64,000 nucleotides of DNA. It comes from Pedobacter sp. Leaf194 (GTDB lineage Bacteria; Bacteroidota; Bacteroidia; Sphingobacteriales; Sphingobacteriaceae). Shown here piece by piece: positions 63,003 to 64,000 of the stretch. Numbering within the stretch: the first letter of the stretch is position 1; every line of letters starts with the position of its first letter. The DNA lies in contig NZ_LMPU01000009.1 of the NCBI RefSeq assembly GCF_001423945.1, positions 558,416 through 622,415 of the forward strand, written 5' to 3'. The position numbers and the translations under genes are program-made. A model generated the notes under the pieces. That model saw only the letters and a list, made by a program, of their open reading frames with translations. It had not been told where the DNA came from and ran no database searches.

Positions 63003-64000
63003 ATGTCGATTAAAAAAATAACATTAATCAGTAATAGTCACTTAACTTCCAATCCCAGATTAGTCAAAGAAGCCGAAGCGCTTAGTGAAGTTGGTTTTGT
63101 TGTTAGCGTCATTTTCTTACAACACATTGCCGAACTTGAAGCTTTTGATGAGGATATTATTAAAAAGCTTCCAAAAGTTAAGTTCTATAAAATAAATTTT
63201 GGAAGTAAAAATAGAGCGTCCAGGTATTTAAATTATAAAAGGTTATTGCGTAAGTTCTGGATCAGGATTAATCCAAAAAGTAAACTAAGCGAAAACGTGT
63301 TCTTTACCGAATTCAAAAACTTAATTAATAAGAATACTGCGGATTTATATATTGGCCATACTTTGCGGGCTTTGCCTATTGTAGCATGGGCCGCGAAGAA
63401 TAATGGGACTAAGTTTGCTTTTGATGCAGAGGATTATCATCGAGGAGAAACAACTTATGAAATACAAAATAATTTTGCTGAAATTATTGAAAACAAATAT
63501 TTAAATGTTGCTGAATACATCAGTACGGCAAGTAAGTTTATCAGTGAGGCATATCGGAAACACTTTGAACTGCAAAAGATTGTCACGATTAATAATTTTT
63601 TTACTCATAATGCTTTAGTGCCTCGAGAGCAAATGAACAATAGTAAGCCCATTAAAATTGTGTGGTTTTCCCAGACCATTGGTTTAAATAGAGGATTAAA
63701 AGAATTTATTTCAAATTTGGTTTTACTCAATCCAAACTTTTTTGAATTGCATTTAAGAGGTACAAGCGATGAATCTATCCGAACTCACTTACTAGAAAAT
63801 GTTTCAACTGGCTGGATAAATAAAATTTTCTTTTATCCTCAATGTAAACCTAGAGAATTAAGTTTTTGGCTACAAGGTTTTGATATAGGTTTAGCACTAG
63901 AACCAGGCTTTAACTTCAATAATGAAATTGCAATATCTAATAAGATTTTCCAATACTTTAATTCAGGCTTAGCTGTAATTGCAACTCCTACTACAGGACA
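63003..64000 (+). CDS. Glycosyltransferase family 4-like, runs off the window end
   Basis: Starts at the ATG at 63003, directly after the previous stop, and is open to the window end (about 332 codons). N-terminal 'KKITLISNSHLTSNPRLVKE' and 'AEALSEVGFVVSVIF' (the 'NPRLVKEA' form of Bacteroidota GT4), 'LYIGHTLRALPIVAWAAKNN' and 'KFAFDAEDYHRGE'. The donor-side half has 'KIVWFSQTIGLNRGLKEFI' and 'GLALEPGFNFNNEIAISNKI' then 'FQYFNSGLAVIATPT', where the family's glutamate motif lies. The locus clearly continues beyond the window. Confidence 0.85.
   Translation, partial: MSIKKITLISNSHLTSNPRLVKEAEALSEVGFVVSVIFLQHIAELEAFDEDIIKKLPKVKFYKINFGSKNRASRYLNYKRLLRKFWIRINPKSKLSENVFFTEFKNLINKNTADLYIGHTLRALPIVAWAAKNNGTKFAFDAEDYHRGETTYEIQNNFAEIIENKYLNVAEYISTASKFISEAYRKHFELQKIVTINNFFTHNALVPREQMNNSKPIKIVWFSQTIGLNRGLKEFISNLVLLNPNFFELHLRGTSDESIRTHLLENVSTGWINKIFFYPQCKPRELSFWLQGFDIGLALEPGFNFNNEIAISNKIFQYFNSGLAVIATPTTG

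Noticed and set aside
34088..64000. Search for an exosortase-like membrane protease to match the array tails
   Set aside because: The polytopic proteins here are WecA-like, Wzm-like, acyltransferase and a GT-C-like protein; none shows the Cys/Arg/His pattern of exosortases.
1..64000. Search for insertion sequences, CRISPR arrays, tRNA or rRNA genes
   Set aside because: No transposase, terminal inverted repeats with target duplication, regularly spaced repeats with spacers, or tRNA cloverleaf were recognised by eye.

Overview
The window looks like a chromosomal segment of a Bacteroidota member of the Sphingobacteriaceae, most likely Pedobacter or a close relative. The evidence is the canonical dcw cluster with long Bacteroidota-type FtsZ, FtsQ and MraY, a 58-residue histone H1-like (Hc1-type) protein, a GH89/GH28/GH92 hydrolase run, -7 promoter elements of the TAnnTTTG type, and scarce Shine-Dalgarno sequences. 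The genus is inference; no rRNA is present. I see no tRNA, rRNA, CRISPR array or insertion sequence.

Layout. (1) 1-4562, plus strand: three glycan-degrading exoenzymes (an alpha-N-acetylglucosaminidase cut by the window edge, a GH28 and a GH92). (2) 4737-8776: a Crp/Fnr regulator and an associated membrane protein, two small lipoproteins, the Hc1-like protein and an alpha-oxoamine synthase (sphingolipid or sulfonolipid type). (3) 8943-25330, minus strand: the complete division and cell wall cluster mraZ-rsmH-ftsL-ftsI-murE-mraY-murD-ftsW-murG-murC-ftsQ-ftsA-ftsZ, preceded by three direct repeats of 10-nt period that look like MraZ operator boxes. (4) 25765-34013: accessory and housekeeping genes (cupin, DoxX-like, ABC exporter, DUF427, pgk, GNAT, gap). 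(5) 34088-64000: a large surface-polysaccharide locus.

The polysaccharide locus starts on the minus strand with a WecA-type initiating transferase, a GT2 and a tandem array of seven related small secreted proteins. It continues on the plus strand with a Wza-like exporter, a Wzc-like tyrosine kinase, a NusG/UpxY-like antiterminator, an asparagine synthase, a Wzm/Wzt ABC exporter pair, an acyltransferase, two methyltransferases, at least a dozen glycosyltransferases of the GT2, GT4 and GT25 types, and a polytopic membrane protein, running off the window end. From about 48.2 kb the DNA becomes visibly richer in A+T, and many genes overlap their neighbours by 4-8 nt.

The most interesting item is the array at 36203-39735. 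Intact members have an N-terminal signal peptide, a Gly-Cys near the mature N terminus, and a C-terminal tripartite tail: C-x-L-D-[DN]-[YN], then exactly 16 mostly hydrophobic residues in six of seven copies, then a basic doublet. This resembles a protein-sorting CTERM signal (PEP-CTERM/exosortase-like logic), but I recognise no described family with this motif. One copy is put out of frame by a ten-base homopolymer in its signal peptide, one is decayed, and one lacks a recognisable start. No processing enzyme is visible in the window.
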